The notes under the pieces are model-generated. The model did not search any database and was not told the DNA's origin. It saw nothing but the letters and a program-made list of their open reading frames with translations. A DNA stretch of 64,000 nucleotides from Pedobacter xixiisoli (GTDB lineage Bacteria; Bacteroidota; Bacteroidia; Sphingobacteriales; Sphingobacteriaceae), in contig NZ_OCMT01000001.1 of the NCBI RefSeq assembly GCF_900215335.1, positions 868,001-932,000 of the forward strand. Direction: 5' to 3'. The position numbers were made by a program, and so were the translations under genes. Shown here piece by piece: positions 1 through 8,592 of the stretch (the first letter of the stretch is position 1; every line of letters starts with the position of its first letter).

Positions 1-285
1 GCGATTTCCAAAATATTTGCAGTATCGTTTTATAGACCAACAGATATCACAGCACGATAATTTGTAGGTAAAGGCCTGTCTGATGGTCGGGAGAATGAGA
101 CCTTTTATTTATTATTAGATAAGTAATCTCAACATCAATTTAAAGGAAACAGTCTGGATTATTACCGATTTAATTTCTTTAAATCATTGGGCTCTAAAGG
201 TGTGTAAGCTCATTGCCTCATCGAGTGCCTAACTATCTTTATGTAGGAGATTGACAGAAAGTAAAGGCATATCTATCAGTATTTT

Positions 286-1350
286 TTATGGTGCTGGCGT
301 ATTGATTTTTCTTCCAACTGCCTGTAATAGGCTATACGTTCCAGTAACATCTTGTGAGAGTTCCCAGATCATTACGCCCCTTATATATTGTGCAGCATAC
401 TTCGTTTTTGCTTCAATCGCTGTAATGCCGTTATACTTATAGCCATCGTAGTAATCGACGTAGGCCATGCCTGTACCATATTGTGCCAATAGATCCTTAT
501 AAGCTTTATAGCCCGTACCCACCGTTGGTTTATAGCCGTAAAACGGAACACCTAGTACCAGCTTAGAGGCAGGACAACCTAAGTTTAAGAAATTCTGAAT
601 GTGTTGTATTGCTGCATCATATGTCGAATGGTTTCCTGTGCCGTTCCATCCATTATCATATGACATAATGTTGATCAGGTCCAAATAGCTATAGGATGAT
701 GCCGGGATCATCGCATTTACATAGCCTGCTGTGGCCGCTGTTACCAATTTCCCCAAGGGATTAATCTTGTTTCGTAGTGCTGACACGAATGGTGCGTAGT
801 TTTGCTCGCTTTTGATAGTAGCCAATGTGGTGCCCTCGACATCGATGTCAATGCCATCAAGGTTAAAGTAAGTTACAAAAGCTGCTAGGTTATCGATAAA
901 ATTTGTACGATGTGCAGTTCGAAATTGAACAGCGATATCACCCGCGTTGGGGTCGGGACTGCCCCCGCCTAATGAGGCCAAAACTTTACGCCCTTCTGCA
1001 TGCGCTTTGGCCACCACGTAATTGATTTCTGACGCATTGAAGTCACTATACAAGGGCTGCCCGCCTGACATCATCGCTCCTGAAGAACTAGGTGCGAAAA
1101 ATGCCAAATTAACGTGGGTTACGATGCTAAAATCGATCGCATTGGTTACGTTAGTGACATTGGCCCATCCTGGAATATACCCGATAACAACCTTGTTCGC
1201 GGGCGTTGCCAGTGCCTGTACAACGCCGTTATTGCTGTTCAAAACTTTAGAGTCTGTTGATATTTTTTCTACCGGAACCTCTAGCTGTTTGCTGCACGAA
1301 AATAATACAAGCAACATTATAGATAGAGATAGGGATTTTAAATGTTTCAT
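286..1350 (-). CDS. GH18 family lipoprotein (chitinase / endo-beta-N-acetylglucosaminidase type)
   Basis: Predicted outer-membrane or surface lipoprotein that cleaves beta-1,4-linked GlcNAc in chitin-like polymers or N-glycans. I place the start at the ATG ending at 1350 rather than the longer frame to 1437. From there the protein opens with a lipoprotein signal (MKHLKSLSL, then LLVLFSC with the lipidated Cys), and a purine-rich AAAAAAGA sits just upstream. The GH18 signature DGIDIDVEG (DxxDxDxE, catalytic Glu last) lies near residue 165, and a barrel-type MSYDNGWNG follows. About 354 residues is normal for a single-domain GH18. It stands alone, convergent with nothing, downstream of the AraC gene on the same strand but 387 bases away. 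Chitinase and endo-glycosidase specificity cannot be separated from sequence alone. Confidence 0.88.
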   Translation of the reverse strand: MKHLKSLSLSIMLLVLFSCSKQLEVPVEKISTDSKVLNSNNGVVQALATPANKVVIGYIPGWANVTNVTNAIDFSIVTHVNLAFFAPSSSGAMMSGGQPLYSDFNASEINYVVAKAHAEGRKVLASLGGGSPDPNAGDIAVQFRTAHRTNFIDNLAAFVTYFNLDGIDIDVEGTTLATIKSEQNYAPFVSALRNKINPLGKLVTAATAGYVNAMIPASSYSYLDLINIMSYDNGWNGTGNHSTYDAAIQHIQNFLNLGCPASKLVLGVPFYGYKPTVGTGYKAYKDLLAQYGTGMAYVDYYDGYKYNGITAIEAKTKYAAQYIRGVMIWELSQDVTGTYSLLQAVGRKINTPAP

Positions 1351-1737
1351 TCTTTTTTGATTTAGTTTAATGAGTCGGTTGTTAGTATACTTAAGATATG
1401 CCTTTAAAATTCCTACGATTGAAATATCAGCCTTCAATCTCGTATTTGTTTACGAAGTTTGAGAACAAACGGGGGAATAAATTTTCATTCTTATCTAACG
1501 CACAAATCATTTTCAATTAAAATCGTGTACGTAAACATTTATTCAAATTTAATAAATTGTATAAGGAATACAACTTTTTAGACAATTTTTTCGATGATAT
1601 AAACTTGATGATTGTGCAAGCATTTGCCATGTCTCTTTACGTATTATACTCTTATCTATTATATCAGCAATTAATCTTGAGTGTTGAATGGGAGGCGTAA
1701 AGCGAGATGTAACGCTACAGCGATTCTGCGTAACCAA
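1351..1737. other. Intergenic region between the GH18 and AraC genes
   Basis: A+T-rich spacer of 387 bases. A 62-codon minus-strand frame (1549-1737) abuts the AraC stop but has low-complexity, unprotein-like composition and no recognisable family, so I do not call it. The GH18 promoter should lie in the first 100 bases upstream of 1350, but I found no convincing TAnnTTTG box. No strong hairpin is visible. Confidence 0.5.
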
Positions 1738-2703
1738 TTAAAGAACTTCATTACTTAACTTGCTATACCTTTTTGGCTTAACTCCAATTAGCCCTTCAAA
1801 AACTTTGGTAAAATGGCCCAAGTTTGAAAAACCAAGCTGATATCCCACTTCGGAAACAGACAGCCGTTCTTCTCTCAACAAGCGGGCAGCTTCCTGCATT
1901 CTGAAATTTTGGAAATATTGAAATATACTCTTGCCAAAAACTTGGTTAAATAGTCTTTTTAATTTTGTCTCGCTCATACCGGAAAATTTTGATAGTTCGG
2001 AAATTGAAGGCGCTTCTTCAAGGTTATGTATTAGACGTTCTTTTACCTGATACAACATCCTGATATCAGCAATATTCAAACCTTGCACTTTCTTGTCGTC
2101 TCGGCTGACAAGCGAAATCAGTAATTGGCAAATGAGTTCCTGCGTTTTTAGCCTATAGTAAAAATCTTGAAGCTGTACGGGCAAATTACTCGTCGTGATA
2201 TCATCCACAACCTTCAACAGCGGAACAAATACAAACTCCTCAAACAACAAGGGGTGCTTATTTTCCAAAATAGTATTTATTAAAGGGTGGTTTATGCGTG
2301 CTCCTATTAATTCTCGTAGGTAACTCGCATCGATACTCAATGATATAGAATTTTGAACGGTGTTTTTTGGAATAAAAAGTTCCACATTTAATCCTTGGGT
2401 CGTAATTTGAACTGATGGTTGGAATTTGGTGCCTTTTCGTGATTTAGGTGAATTTATGATGTGTTGAAAATTAAACAGGAGCATATTAGCAGGTTGATTT
2501 CTTCTGCTAATGGCAAAGTCTTGATGTAGCTCATAGTTCAATACCATCATCCGCAATCGTTCATCGAAACTATAGCCTTGTATAAAGCCTATTCCAAATC
2601 CTTCTGGTACTTCCACCCTTCCATTTTCGACGGTGCTACCTACTTTTTCGGCAAAAGCAGCGAGCATTCCTAATCCGTCTTTTGATTTAATTTCAATTTT
2701 CAT
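1738..2703 (-). CDS. AraC family transcriptional regulator
   Basis: DNA-binding transcription factor of about 321 residues. The C-terminal 100 residues form a typical double helix-turn-helix: first helix unit around LSKFSGMSETKLKRLFNQVF, then the family signature LSVSEVGYQLGFSNLGHFTKVF followed by KPKRYSK. The N-terminal 200 residues are an uncharacterised effector or dimerisation region. I prefer the ATG ending at 2703 (MKIEIKSKDG) over the frame opening at 2760, because the extra 19 residues look like leader sequence. It is transcribed away from the TetX-like gene, 675 bases apart, so it might regulate that gene, but this is only positional. Confidence 0.88.
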   Translation of the reverse strand: MKIEIKSKDGLGMLAAFAEKVGSTVENGRVEVPEGFGIGFIQGYSFDERLRMMVLNYELHQDFAISRRNQPANMLLFNFQHIINSPKSRKGTKFQPSVQITTQGLNVELFIPKNTVQNSISLSIDASYLRELIGARINHPLINTILENKHPLLFEEFVFVPLLKVVDDITTSNLPVQLQDFYYRLKTQELICQLLISLVSRDDKKVQGLNIADIRMLYQVKERLIHNLEEAPSISELSKFSGMSETKLKRLFNQVFGKSIFQYFQNFRMQEAARLLREERLSVSEVGYQLGFSNLGHFTKVFEGLIGVKPKRYSKLSNEVL

Positions 2704-2930
2704 TAGGTCTTTTATGAGTATTTTTATGACTAAATTAGGCTGTTTTGCTTCATTATACAACTTAATTATGCATTAATTTATTAGTTAGATGACAGCACAA
2801 TTAATAAATGCCTGCATTGATTAGTATCTTTATCTCATCATTCCTTAAACCTCAACTCATCAAGGAAATTGGACGAATATTATTGACATTAGGTTAATCA
2901 AAACCCTAATTGGAGTAGGTTATTATGTTT

Positions 2931-3260
2931 CTAATCAACCTTTGCTGTCACGAAATCCACAGACCTTTTCATCGGCCATCTTTTTGACTGGCAGAGGAAT
3001 GGTGCTCTGTTTCGGATCCTATTCGACTTAACCACTAGTGATCTCAGTCCCGGAGAGGCAGGCAGGGACTGGGGTTTTTCGAGTTCGGTGAAATAGCTCT
3101 CCAGTAGCTTTGGTGCGACAGCTATCACTTCGAGTTTCTTTATTGCACAACTATCAGGATCAATTAATTTTCCAGTTGAGCACAGTTTAATTATGATTGT
3201 ATCATACTGTGCCCGATATTGATGCGTTTGCTGCCTAAAAATATACGAAATGCTGAACAT
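2931..3260 (-). CDS. Doubtful 109-codon open frame
   Basis: Unrecognised. The frame fills most of the 675-base gap between the AraC and TetX-like genes and carries some protein-like stretches (KLEVIAVAPKLLESYFTELE). It has no signal peptide, no domain I know and no clear ribosome-binding context. A neighbouring frame also reads plausibly at the 3' end (PLPVKKMADEKVCGFRDSK then stop), which is the pattern expected of a decayed gene with a frameshift. Equally it may be non-coding. If it is not coding, I see nothing else in this gap except the promoter box at its right end. Confidence 0.2.
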   Translation of the reverse strand: MFSISYIFRQQTHQYRAQYDTIIIKLCSTGKLIDPDSCAIKKLEVIAVAPKLLESYFTELEKPQSLPASPGLRSLVVKSNRIRNRAPFLCQSKRWPMKRSVDFVTAKVD

Positions 3261-3344
3261 TGAGTTTAGGCCATTCGATAAGGTTGAAGCCGTTTACGAC
3301 TATTTTTAAGTTGCATTCAATTATTATGCTCGGTTAAGGCTTGC

Positions 3345-3352
3345 TAGCTTTG
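3345..3352 (+). promoter_or_regulatory. Possible -7 promoter box of the TetX-like operon
   Basis: TAGCTTTG matches the Bacteroidota sigma-ABfr -7 consensus TAnnTTTG exactly and lies 27 bases before the ATG at 3379. No good TTTG -33 element is seen at the expected distance, so this is a partial match. Confidence 0.4.
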
Positions 3353-3378
3353 TGTTATCAAATAAAAATCGATATCAA

Positions 3379-4536
3379 ATGAAAAATAAAAAAATAGCCA
3401 TTATTGGAGGCGGTCCTGGAGGATTAACACTCGCCAGGTTGTTGCAGATGAAAGGGTATGAGGTAAAAGTATATGAAAGGGATACAGACCAAAATGTGCG
3501 TCAGCAAGGTGCAACTTTAGACTTGCATGAAGAGTCCGGGCTTAAGGCCTTGATTGCAGCTGGTTTGTTAAATGAATTTAAAAAGCACTATCGTCCTGGT
3601 GCTGATAAATTGCGTGTAACCGACCATAATGCGGTGGTACATTTCGACGATCATACCAATGAAACTCCGGTTGAGAAAAGTAGCGCTTCTTTCCGTCCGG
3701 AAATTGACAGGGGACCATTCCGTGATCTGCTTATTGCTTCACTTGAAAAAGGTACCGTTGTTTGGAATTCGAAATTTGTATCTCTGCAGGCCAAAGATAA
3801 TGGTTGGGATATTTTCTTCGCTAGTGGCAGTACAGTTTACGCTGACCTTGTCATTGCCGCAGATGGTGCAAATTCAAAAATCAGAAAATACCTTACCGAT
3901 ATAGCTCCCGTTTATTCGGGCATGACCATTGTGGAAGGCAATATATACAATGCGGAGATCAATGCGCCGGAACTATGGAAACTGGCCAAAGGTGGAAAAA
4001 TATTTGCGTTGGGACTGGAAAAAAGCATTATTTTAAGTGTCAAAGGCGATGGCTCCCTATCCTTTTATACAGGAACAAGGGAAATGGAGGACTGGGTAAA
4101 AACTTCTGGTATCAACTTTGAAAATAAGCTGGAAATATACGATTGGTTCAAGGAGCGTTTTGCCGATTGGGGCAATCAATGGCATGAGCTATTTGTTAGT
4201 GATGACAGCTATTTTGTCCCCCGGCCCCAATACCACTTTCCAATCGACCAGCAATGGGAAAGTTTGCCCAACCTAACGATGTTGGGCGATGCTGCACATC
4301 GTATGCCTCCCTACGCCGGTGAAGGGGTAAATATGGCAATGCTGGATGCACTGGAACTCGTAGAACAGCTTACAGCAACGGATATAAGCGACCTCAAAAC
4401 TGCTGTTTCAAAATATGAAAGGACGATGCGAAAGCGTGCTGCCGAAATCACTGAGGTCACCATGCAATCCATGGAAAATATGCATTCTAAAGAAGCCCTG
4501 AAATTTATAGTTAATACGTTTCACCTTATCCACTGA
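3379..4536 (+). CDS. TetX-like FAD-dependent monooxygenase
   Basis: Class A flavoprotein hydroxylase of about 385 residues. It uses NAD(P)H and O2 to hydroxylate a small aromatic or polyketide-like substrate. Visible are the N-terminal Rossmann motif IAIIGGGPGGLTLARLL, the ribose-binding YERD, a conserved EIDRGPFR arginine region, and the second FAD motif GDAAHRMPPYAGEGVN. Remembered TetX aligns along the whole length (for example TLDLHxxSG, EINxP and SDWxxxxxEL), so the family assignment is firm. Aligned by eye, however, the tetracycline contacts Gln192, Arg213 and His234 of TetX2 correspond here to Glu, Lys and Ser. Tetracycline may therefore not be the substrate. The ATG at 3379 puts the Rossmann motif 5 residues in, which is better than the alternative start at 3352. 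A membrane-protein gene follows after 24 bases. Confidence 0.88.
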   Translation: MKNKKIAIIGGGPGGLTLARLLQMKGYEVKVYERDTDQNVRQQGATLDLHEESGLKALIAAGLLNEFKKHYRPGADKLRVTDHNAVVHFDDHTNETPVEKSSASFRPEIDRGPFRDLLIASLEKGTVVWNSKFVSLQAKDNGWDIFFASGSTVYADLVIAADGANSKIRKYLTDIAPVYSGMTIVEGNIYNAEINAPELWKLAKGGKIFALGLEKSIILSVKGDGSLSFYTGTREMEDWVKTSGINFENKLEIYDWFKERFADWGNQWHELFVSDDSYFVPRPQYHFPIDQQWESLPNLTMLGDAAHRMPPYAGEGVNMAMLDALELVEQLTATDISDLKTAVSKYERTMRKRAAEITEVTMQSMENMHSKEALKFIVNTFHLIH

Positions 4537-4560
4537 TAAAAGCTCATTCAATTTTTAAAA

Positions 4561-5046
4561 ATGAAGATTAAAATTTTTGTACTGCATATGGCCATTGTGG
4601 TAAGCAGCGGATTACTGTTTGTCAACCTTTACAATGCTATCGTCGATGCGTCCAATTGGGGTCATCAGCTTCCGCAATCCATTAATATTGCCCGAAACTA
4701 TTTTGCTTTTAAAAATCCGGCTGATTTTTTCAAATTCACAGGTCCATTGGTACACATCATCGGTATCAACTGCGTTATTCGATTTTGGAAAACCGACAAG
4801 AAAGTGCGTTGGTATAATGTAACCGCGTTAGCAGCAATCCTATTTAACGACTTACTTACCTTCATATTTATCTTTCCGCTAAATATAGTTCTTTTTGGCG
4901 CTACGCAAGATATAAAGGCGATTCAGCAAGCCTTCCATCAATGGTATTTACTCAATTGGTTCCGGTCAATTATTTTAACGGTAATTTCTGTAATGTATAG
5001 TTTATCGCTTAACAGGTATTCGCGAATGCTTTTGAAGGGTATATAG
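4561..5046 (+). CDS. DUF1772-like four-helix integral membrane protein
   Basis: Small inner-membrane protein of 161 residues with four hydrophobic segments (about residues 5-25, 58-78, 87-112 and 135-155). The N-terminal GLLFVNLYNAIVDASNW and the late NWFRS pattern resemble the DUF1772/anthrone-oxygenase-like family. The biochemical role is unknown; some relatives are linked to polyketide or aromatic oxidation. It is 24 bases behind the TetX-like monooxygenase on the same strand and is probably co-transcribed, which fits a two-gene oxidation or detoxification unit, but that is inference. Confidence 0.7.
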   Translation: MKIKIFVLHMAIVVSSGLLFVNLYNAIVDASNWGHQLPQSINIARNYFAFKNPADFFKFTGPLVHIIGINCVIRFWKTDKKVRWYNVTALAAILFNDLLTFIFIFPLNIVLFGATQDIKAIQQAFHQWYLLNWFRSIILTVISVMYSLSLNRYSRMLLKGI

Positions 5047-5382
5047 TGGGAAGAGTCATCATTTTATCTTTATTCTAACTCTTCGCAACGAAAGCCTAGC
5101 TTTAAGAGTAACCTGATAGTATCTGAAAATCAGTTTAGCCAATTTATTAGATAAAACTGCAGTTTTAAATCTGAAATGATATTAACGGCGGTGTAATTAC
5201 AGGTTTCGCTGAAACTGATCACGGTTATGTATTGGCTTTTAATGCTTATAGCTGAACCTATATCCAAAAAGTTTGGGAGAACCACTTTTGGCAGAACTCC
5301 CACTTTAGCCAGCTAATTAATATTCGATAAGAAGGAGAAATTTAATTTATAGCCTGCTTTTTGATTACGTCAAGATTTATCA

Positions 5383-5413
5383 GGTTGTTAAAAAAGTTAT
5401 TTTTTTAACAACC
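5383..5413. repeat. Perfect 13-bp A+T-rich stem-loop
   Basis: GGTTGTTAAAAAA at 5383-5395 pairs perfectly with 5401-5413 across a 5-base loop. It sits in the 480-base gap between the membrane protein and the T9SS protein. It may be a weak terminator of the upstream operon or a regulator of the downstream gene. The rest of this gap (5047-5526) shows nothing else. Confidence 0.6.
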
Positions 5414-5526
5414 TATAGTTCTAAGGATAATTACGATAAATTCGTAACGGATTAGTTTTTGAATTAACCAAATTTTAGAAACATGATCAAATCATGCTAA
5501 GAATCCCTAAATAAAGATAAATTGAT

Positions 5527-7260
5527 ATGAAAAAAAGTTACATGCTAGAAAAAATAATTCGTTTTTTAATGTTCCCGTTAATCAGCATCGCTATGTTGAA
5601 TGCAGAGGCTTCATTATCCAAGGGTGATCTTGCGGTTATCGGAATGAATGGCGGTGCCGACGCGGGCGCTGGATCTGTTCGGAGCTTTGCAGTTGTTGCC
5701 CTCAATACGATAGCAGAGGGAGAAGTGATTTTTTTCACCGACCGTGGCTGGGTGAATACCTACACGGGTGCGAATGGTGTAGTAAACGGACATTTTCTCA
5801 CAGCTTCCACTAGCAGCTTTACAAATGAAGGCATTTTTAAATGGACAGTTTCAGCAAAGATAACAGCAGGTACGCTCATCATATTCAAACTTGATCCGAC
5901 AGTTAGTGGCGTGAGGGCAAAAAAAGGTGACGGTTCAACGATTCCCAACGCTGATCTTGCGATAGTCGCAGACACCTGGACGAACACCAATAACTCAGCG
6001 AATCCCTGGCCCCCAACAACTGGCGATCAGCTGATTATTTATCAAGTATCTGAAGCTAGCCCATCGTTTGTTTTTGCTTTTAACAATATTAGCCTAACTA
6101 ACACGAACAATTCGAATGGTTGGCATAACAATACTGGTGCGGAACCCCCTACGCAGTATCCGGTATATAGCGAGCTGCCTACTGCACTGGGTGCCGCCTA
6201 TTCAGTTGGTTTTTTTACTCAACCTTCAGCATTACGTTATCCGAATGTAATCTATAATCCAACTTTAGAAAGCGGAAATAAAACTAATTGGTTGGCAAGT
6301 ATCACCAATGTGAGCAATTGGGCCACGCAGACTACCGCTAATGCCGTTACCTATGTATTCGAGGACGGATTTGGTTCAGGTAGCCCCAAGCTGACAGAAT
6401 TTTCAGTGGTATCGGCAAATGCGCCTGCCGTGAGCAATGTTGCACACACAGGTACCTTGAAAGAAGGTCAGACGTTGACTGGAAATTATACCTTTTCAGA
6501 TGCGGATGGCGACACAGAAAGTGGCTCTATGTTTAAATGGTATAGATCAGACAATGTAAATGGAAACCCAAAGGTAGAAATTAACTCGGCGACAGGAAAA
6601 ACGTATTTGCTAAGCGTGAATGATATCAACAAATACATTGGTTTTGAGGTCACCCCAAGAGATGGAGGACTGAATGGTACAGCCGTTCAGAGTCCGTTTC
6701 GCGGCCCTGTTACGTCAAGTGTGCTTCCAGTGGGATTTCTTGGACTTGTGGCCAAGCTATCGGGCAAGGGCGTATTATTGAGCTGGCAAACAGCTAATGA
6801 GCAGCATAACAAGGGCTTCAAAGTTTATCGCCATGCGGAGGGAACAACACCAGCGCTAATTGGATGGGTTGAGGGTAAGGGTAATACTGCTGCCAGCAGT
6901 AATTACATCTTTACCGATAGCAAACCGCTGAACGGAGATAACTACTATAGTTTGGTACAGGTAGATCTGGATGGTAAGGAGAATGAGCTGGATACTAAAG
7001 TTGTTGCTTTCTTATTAAGCGGAACTGCTATAGTTACCTATCCAAATCCAGTGACCGATAGGGTAGACATTAGTTTAGGATCTGGTAAATTTACAGAAGC
7101 AAAATTATTGGATACACAAGGGAAATTGATTAAGAGAATTGCGCTTGCAGTCAATGCGACCTCACTAAACATGGATTTGACTGGGCTTCCGAATGGGGTC
7201 TATCTTTTAGGTCTGAGAAGTGGCGCAGGTTGGAAATATGAAAAGCTGATAAAGAAATAA
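5527..7260 (+). CDS. Secreted multidomain protein with T9SS C-terminal sorting domain
   Basis: Extracellular or surface-attached protein of 577 residues with no catalytic motif. The signal peptide is at about residues 1-30. An N-terminal beta-domain follows (DLAVIGMNGG, AVVALNTIAEGEVIFFTDRGW), a type seen at the start of many large bacterial exoproteins. Next is an Ig-like module around residue 300 (NVAHTGTLKEGQTLTG, SDADGD), then a fibronectin-like segment with LSWQTANEQHNKGFKVYR. The last 80 residues form a type A sorting tail (TYPNPVTDRVDIS, LPNGVYLL, KLIKK). Such tails direct proteins through the Por/T9SS pathway to the cell surface. It is a single gene ended by a strong terminator. Function is unknown, possibly adhesion or scaffolding. 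Confidence 0.85.
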   Translation: MKKSYMLEKIIRFLMFPLISIAMLNAEASLSKGDLAVIGMNGGADAGAGSVRSFAVVALNTIAEGEVIFFTDRGWVNTYTGANGVVNGHFLTASTSSFTNEGIFKWTVSAKITAGTLIIFKLDPTVSGVRAKKGDGSTIPNADLAIVADTWTNTNNSANPWPPTTGDQLIIYQVSEASPSFVFAFNNISLTNTNNSNGWHNNTGAEPPTQYPVYSELPTALGAAYSVGFFTQPSALRYPNVIYNPTLESGNKTNWLASITNVSNWATQTTANAVTYVFEDGFGSGSPKLTEFSVVSANAPAVSNVAHTGTLKEGQTLTGNYTFSDADGDTESGSMFKWYRSDNVNGNPKVEINSATGKTYLLSVNDINKYIGFEVTPRDGGLNGTAVQSPFRGPVTSSVLPVGFLGLVAKLSGKGVLLSWQTANEQHNKGFKVYRHAEGTTPALIGWVEGKGNTAASSNYIFTDSKPLNGDNYYSLVQVDLDGKENELDTKVVAFLLSGTAIVTYPNPVTDRVDISLGSGKFTEAKLLDTQGKLIKRIALAVNATSLNMDLTGLPNGVYLLGLRSGAGWKYEKLIKK

Positions 7261-7273
7261 CTTCAAATACGAG

Positions 7274-7310
7274 TTTTAGCCCCGTCAGATTTTTTCTGAC
7301 GGGGCTAAAA
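7274..7310 (+). terminator. Strong hairpin terminator after the T9SS protein
   Basis: A 16-bp perfect stem (7274-7289 with 7295-7310, core AGCCCCGTCAGA) closes over a 5-base T loop. A-rich and T-rich arms lie at the outer ends, so it could stop transcription from either side. It starts 13 bases after the stop codon. Confidence 0.9.
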
Positions 7311-7539
7311 TATTTATAAACTGGTATGCTTCTTACGTAAAGGAGTGCATATACATCTTTATACCATAGCGACCATTATGGTAGATACGCTAATGAAATC
7401 CCAGTAGAGCTCAACATAAAAACATATTCGAAGATTTTAGGGTAACTACCTATCGAAAATCGACTTATAGTATCAATGCCCATCTTATCGTAATGCACAA
7501 AAACAACTCAAAGACAAGATTAAATATAGAATTTTAATC

Positions 7540-7626
7540 ATGGCGATATTTTGCGTAACATGCACTTTTGCGCAAAGTTCTTCACTAGTAGAGATATTAA
7601 ATCCATACGCCCCTTTAAATAAATAA
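7540..7626 (+). pseudogene. Possible signal-peptide remnant of a lost secreted protein
   Basis: A 28-codon frame reads like a Bacteroidota export signal: MAIFCVTCTFAQSSS, preceded in frame by the basic stretch KDKIKYRILI, with cleavage expected after FAQ. It stops after only 16 mature residues. It lies in decayed intergenic DNA, and no continuation is visible in the other frames. It may be the leftover 5' end of a gene deleted when this region was rearranged, or a chance match. Confidence 0.3.
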
Positions 7627-7800
7627 GTATTTATGGGGGATCGCAAAACTAATTAATTCAAATTCAAAATACCGTGCAAATTATATTAATAACGGTTAAT
7701 ATGCGATATGATTTTAAGGCGGTTCGATATAAAATTGGAAAAATGATATATCATCAAAAAATCAGGGAAAACATAAATTTTCTTGAATAATTAAACGACA

Positions 7801-7837
7801 TCGATTTAAAAAATAGGCCGAGATATTTATCCCGACC
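7801..7837 (-). terminator. Terminator of the relic gene at 7847-8095
   Basis: Imperfect inverted repeat at 7816-7837 (GGCCGAGATA against TATCCCGACC, two mismatches), followed on the minus strand by a T run at 7808-7813. It is 10 bases past the relic's stop. The same hairpin, in better condition, follows the second copy near 47.73 kb. Confidence 0.6.
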
Positions 7838-7846
7838 TCACATGAG

Positions 7847-8095
7847 TTATTTTTTGGAATTCCGCTTCTTGCCTTTTAGAACGATTTTTAGAGGCTCTAA
7901 GTGCCTATGGAAAACAGGTTCGTCGAGCTTTGAAATTTTTGTAAAACTCTCTAATAATCGGTTCGGGTCTACTATATCATTGGGTACATAGTAAAATTTC
8001 TTAAAATCAATCTCTACTAGAGATTGATTTTTTTTTATCTTATTCTCTTTTATAGATTGGTGGTTTTGGAGGTAATGTTTTCTTTATTAGTTGCT
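7847..8095 (-). pseudogene. Relic 3' end of an unrecognised gene (copy A)
   Basis: An 82-codon minus-strand frame, open from an upstream TGA and without a start codon, ends in a clearly protein-like tail: VPNDIVDPNRLLESF, TKISKLDEPVFHRHLEP, KGKKRNSKK, stop. The copy at 47754-47939 shares this tail at roughly three-quarters identity by eye (VPPDIVNANRLLQSF, LDEPLFHRHLEP, KGKKRNQKK), and also shares the terminator. This shows it is a real gene end, not chance. I do not recognise the family; a mobile-element protein is a reasonable guess but unproven. A hairpin at 8003-8031 lies inside the frame, which supports decay. Confidence 0.6.
8003..8036 (+). terminator. Hairpin with T run inside the relic region
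   Basis: A 13-bp perfect stem (AAAATCAATCTCT at 8003-8015 with 8019-8031, loop ACT) is followed by a continuous T tract through 8036. This is a plus-strand terminator shape with no plus-strand gene upstream, so it is an orphan. In the 1331-base gap 7261-8591 I see nothing further beyond the elements listed here. Confidence 0.5.
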
Positions 8096-8382
8096 TTTCA
8101 CTGATAGTGCAAGCAGAAAATAAAAGTATCTAATAGTTATTTCTCTCAAATAACTTTAGTGTAGACCCGAATTACAATGGAAAAGTAGAGGGATTTTAAA
8201 CTCCTTTTATTTAACACTAAACTGTGGACTTTTATGCCCTTGTACCACTATCAAGTTCTGTTGCTACGGGTTTAAGCTACCCAAATCAAATTATCTTCTA
8301 TTTGATGTTTGGCAAAGGGCTATTGATAGAAAATTCATAAAATTTGATATTAAATTACGCTATCCATTTCGGTATTGAACAA

Positions 8383-8390
8383 TAGTTTTG
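8383..8390 (+). promoter_or_regulatory. Possible -7 promoter box upstream of the ROK kinase
   Basis: TAGTTTTG fits TAnnTTTG and lies about 50 bases before the small frame at 8440 and 200 before the ROK gene. There is no matching -33 element, so the call is weak. Confidence 0.3.
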
Positions 8391-8439
8391 GGAGTTAACC
8401 GTAAGGTGCAGTTGTTACACTAATAACCAAATATTTCTC

Positions 8440-8592
8440 ATGTTCAAACCAGTAAACATATCAAAGAGCGGATTTTCTAAATTCGCCAATCAGAATACCT
8501 TTTCCAGCTTAAATGTATTTTCTGAAGTGAAATTTCTTCGTTTAGGTCATCTAATTAATATAGATGTTCATTTCAATTTATACTATAACTGA
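8440..8592 (+). CDS. Possible 50-residue leader ORF overlapping the ROK kinase start
   Basis: Reading frame ATG at 8440 to TGA at 8590-8592, overlapping the ROK start codon as TGATG. Residues start MFKPVNISKSGFSKF and end DVHFNLYYN. No family is recognised. The stop/start overlap is the usual sign of translational coupling, which is the only argument for it. The sequence could equally be untranslated leader. Confidence 0.3.
   Translation: MFKPVNISKSGFSKFANQNTFSSLNVFSEVKFLRLGHLINIDVHFNLYYN

Noticed and set aside
251..442. 63-codon plus-strand frame at the left end
   Set aside because: It starts on TTG, overlaps the 3' end of the GH18 gene on the opposite strand and has no protein-like features.
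1022..1360. 112-codon plus-strand frame inside the GH18 gene
   Set aside because: Antisense shadow of a gene with clear catalytic motifs.
1549..1737. 62-codon minus-strand frame after the AraC gene
   Set aside because: No recognisable domain, odd composition, and it merely abuts the AraC stop.
7960..7990. GGTTCGGGTC stretch suggesting a tRNA T-arm
   Set aside because: It is part of the coding tail of the relic gene and no cloverleaf can be folded around it.
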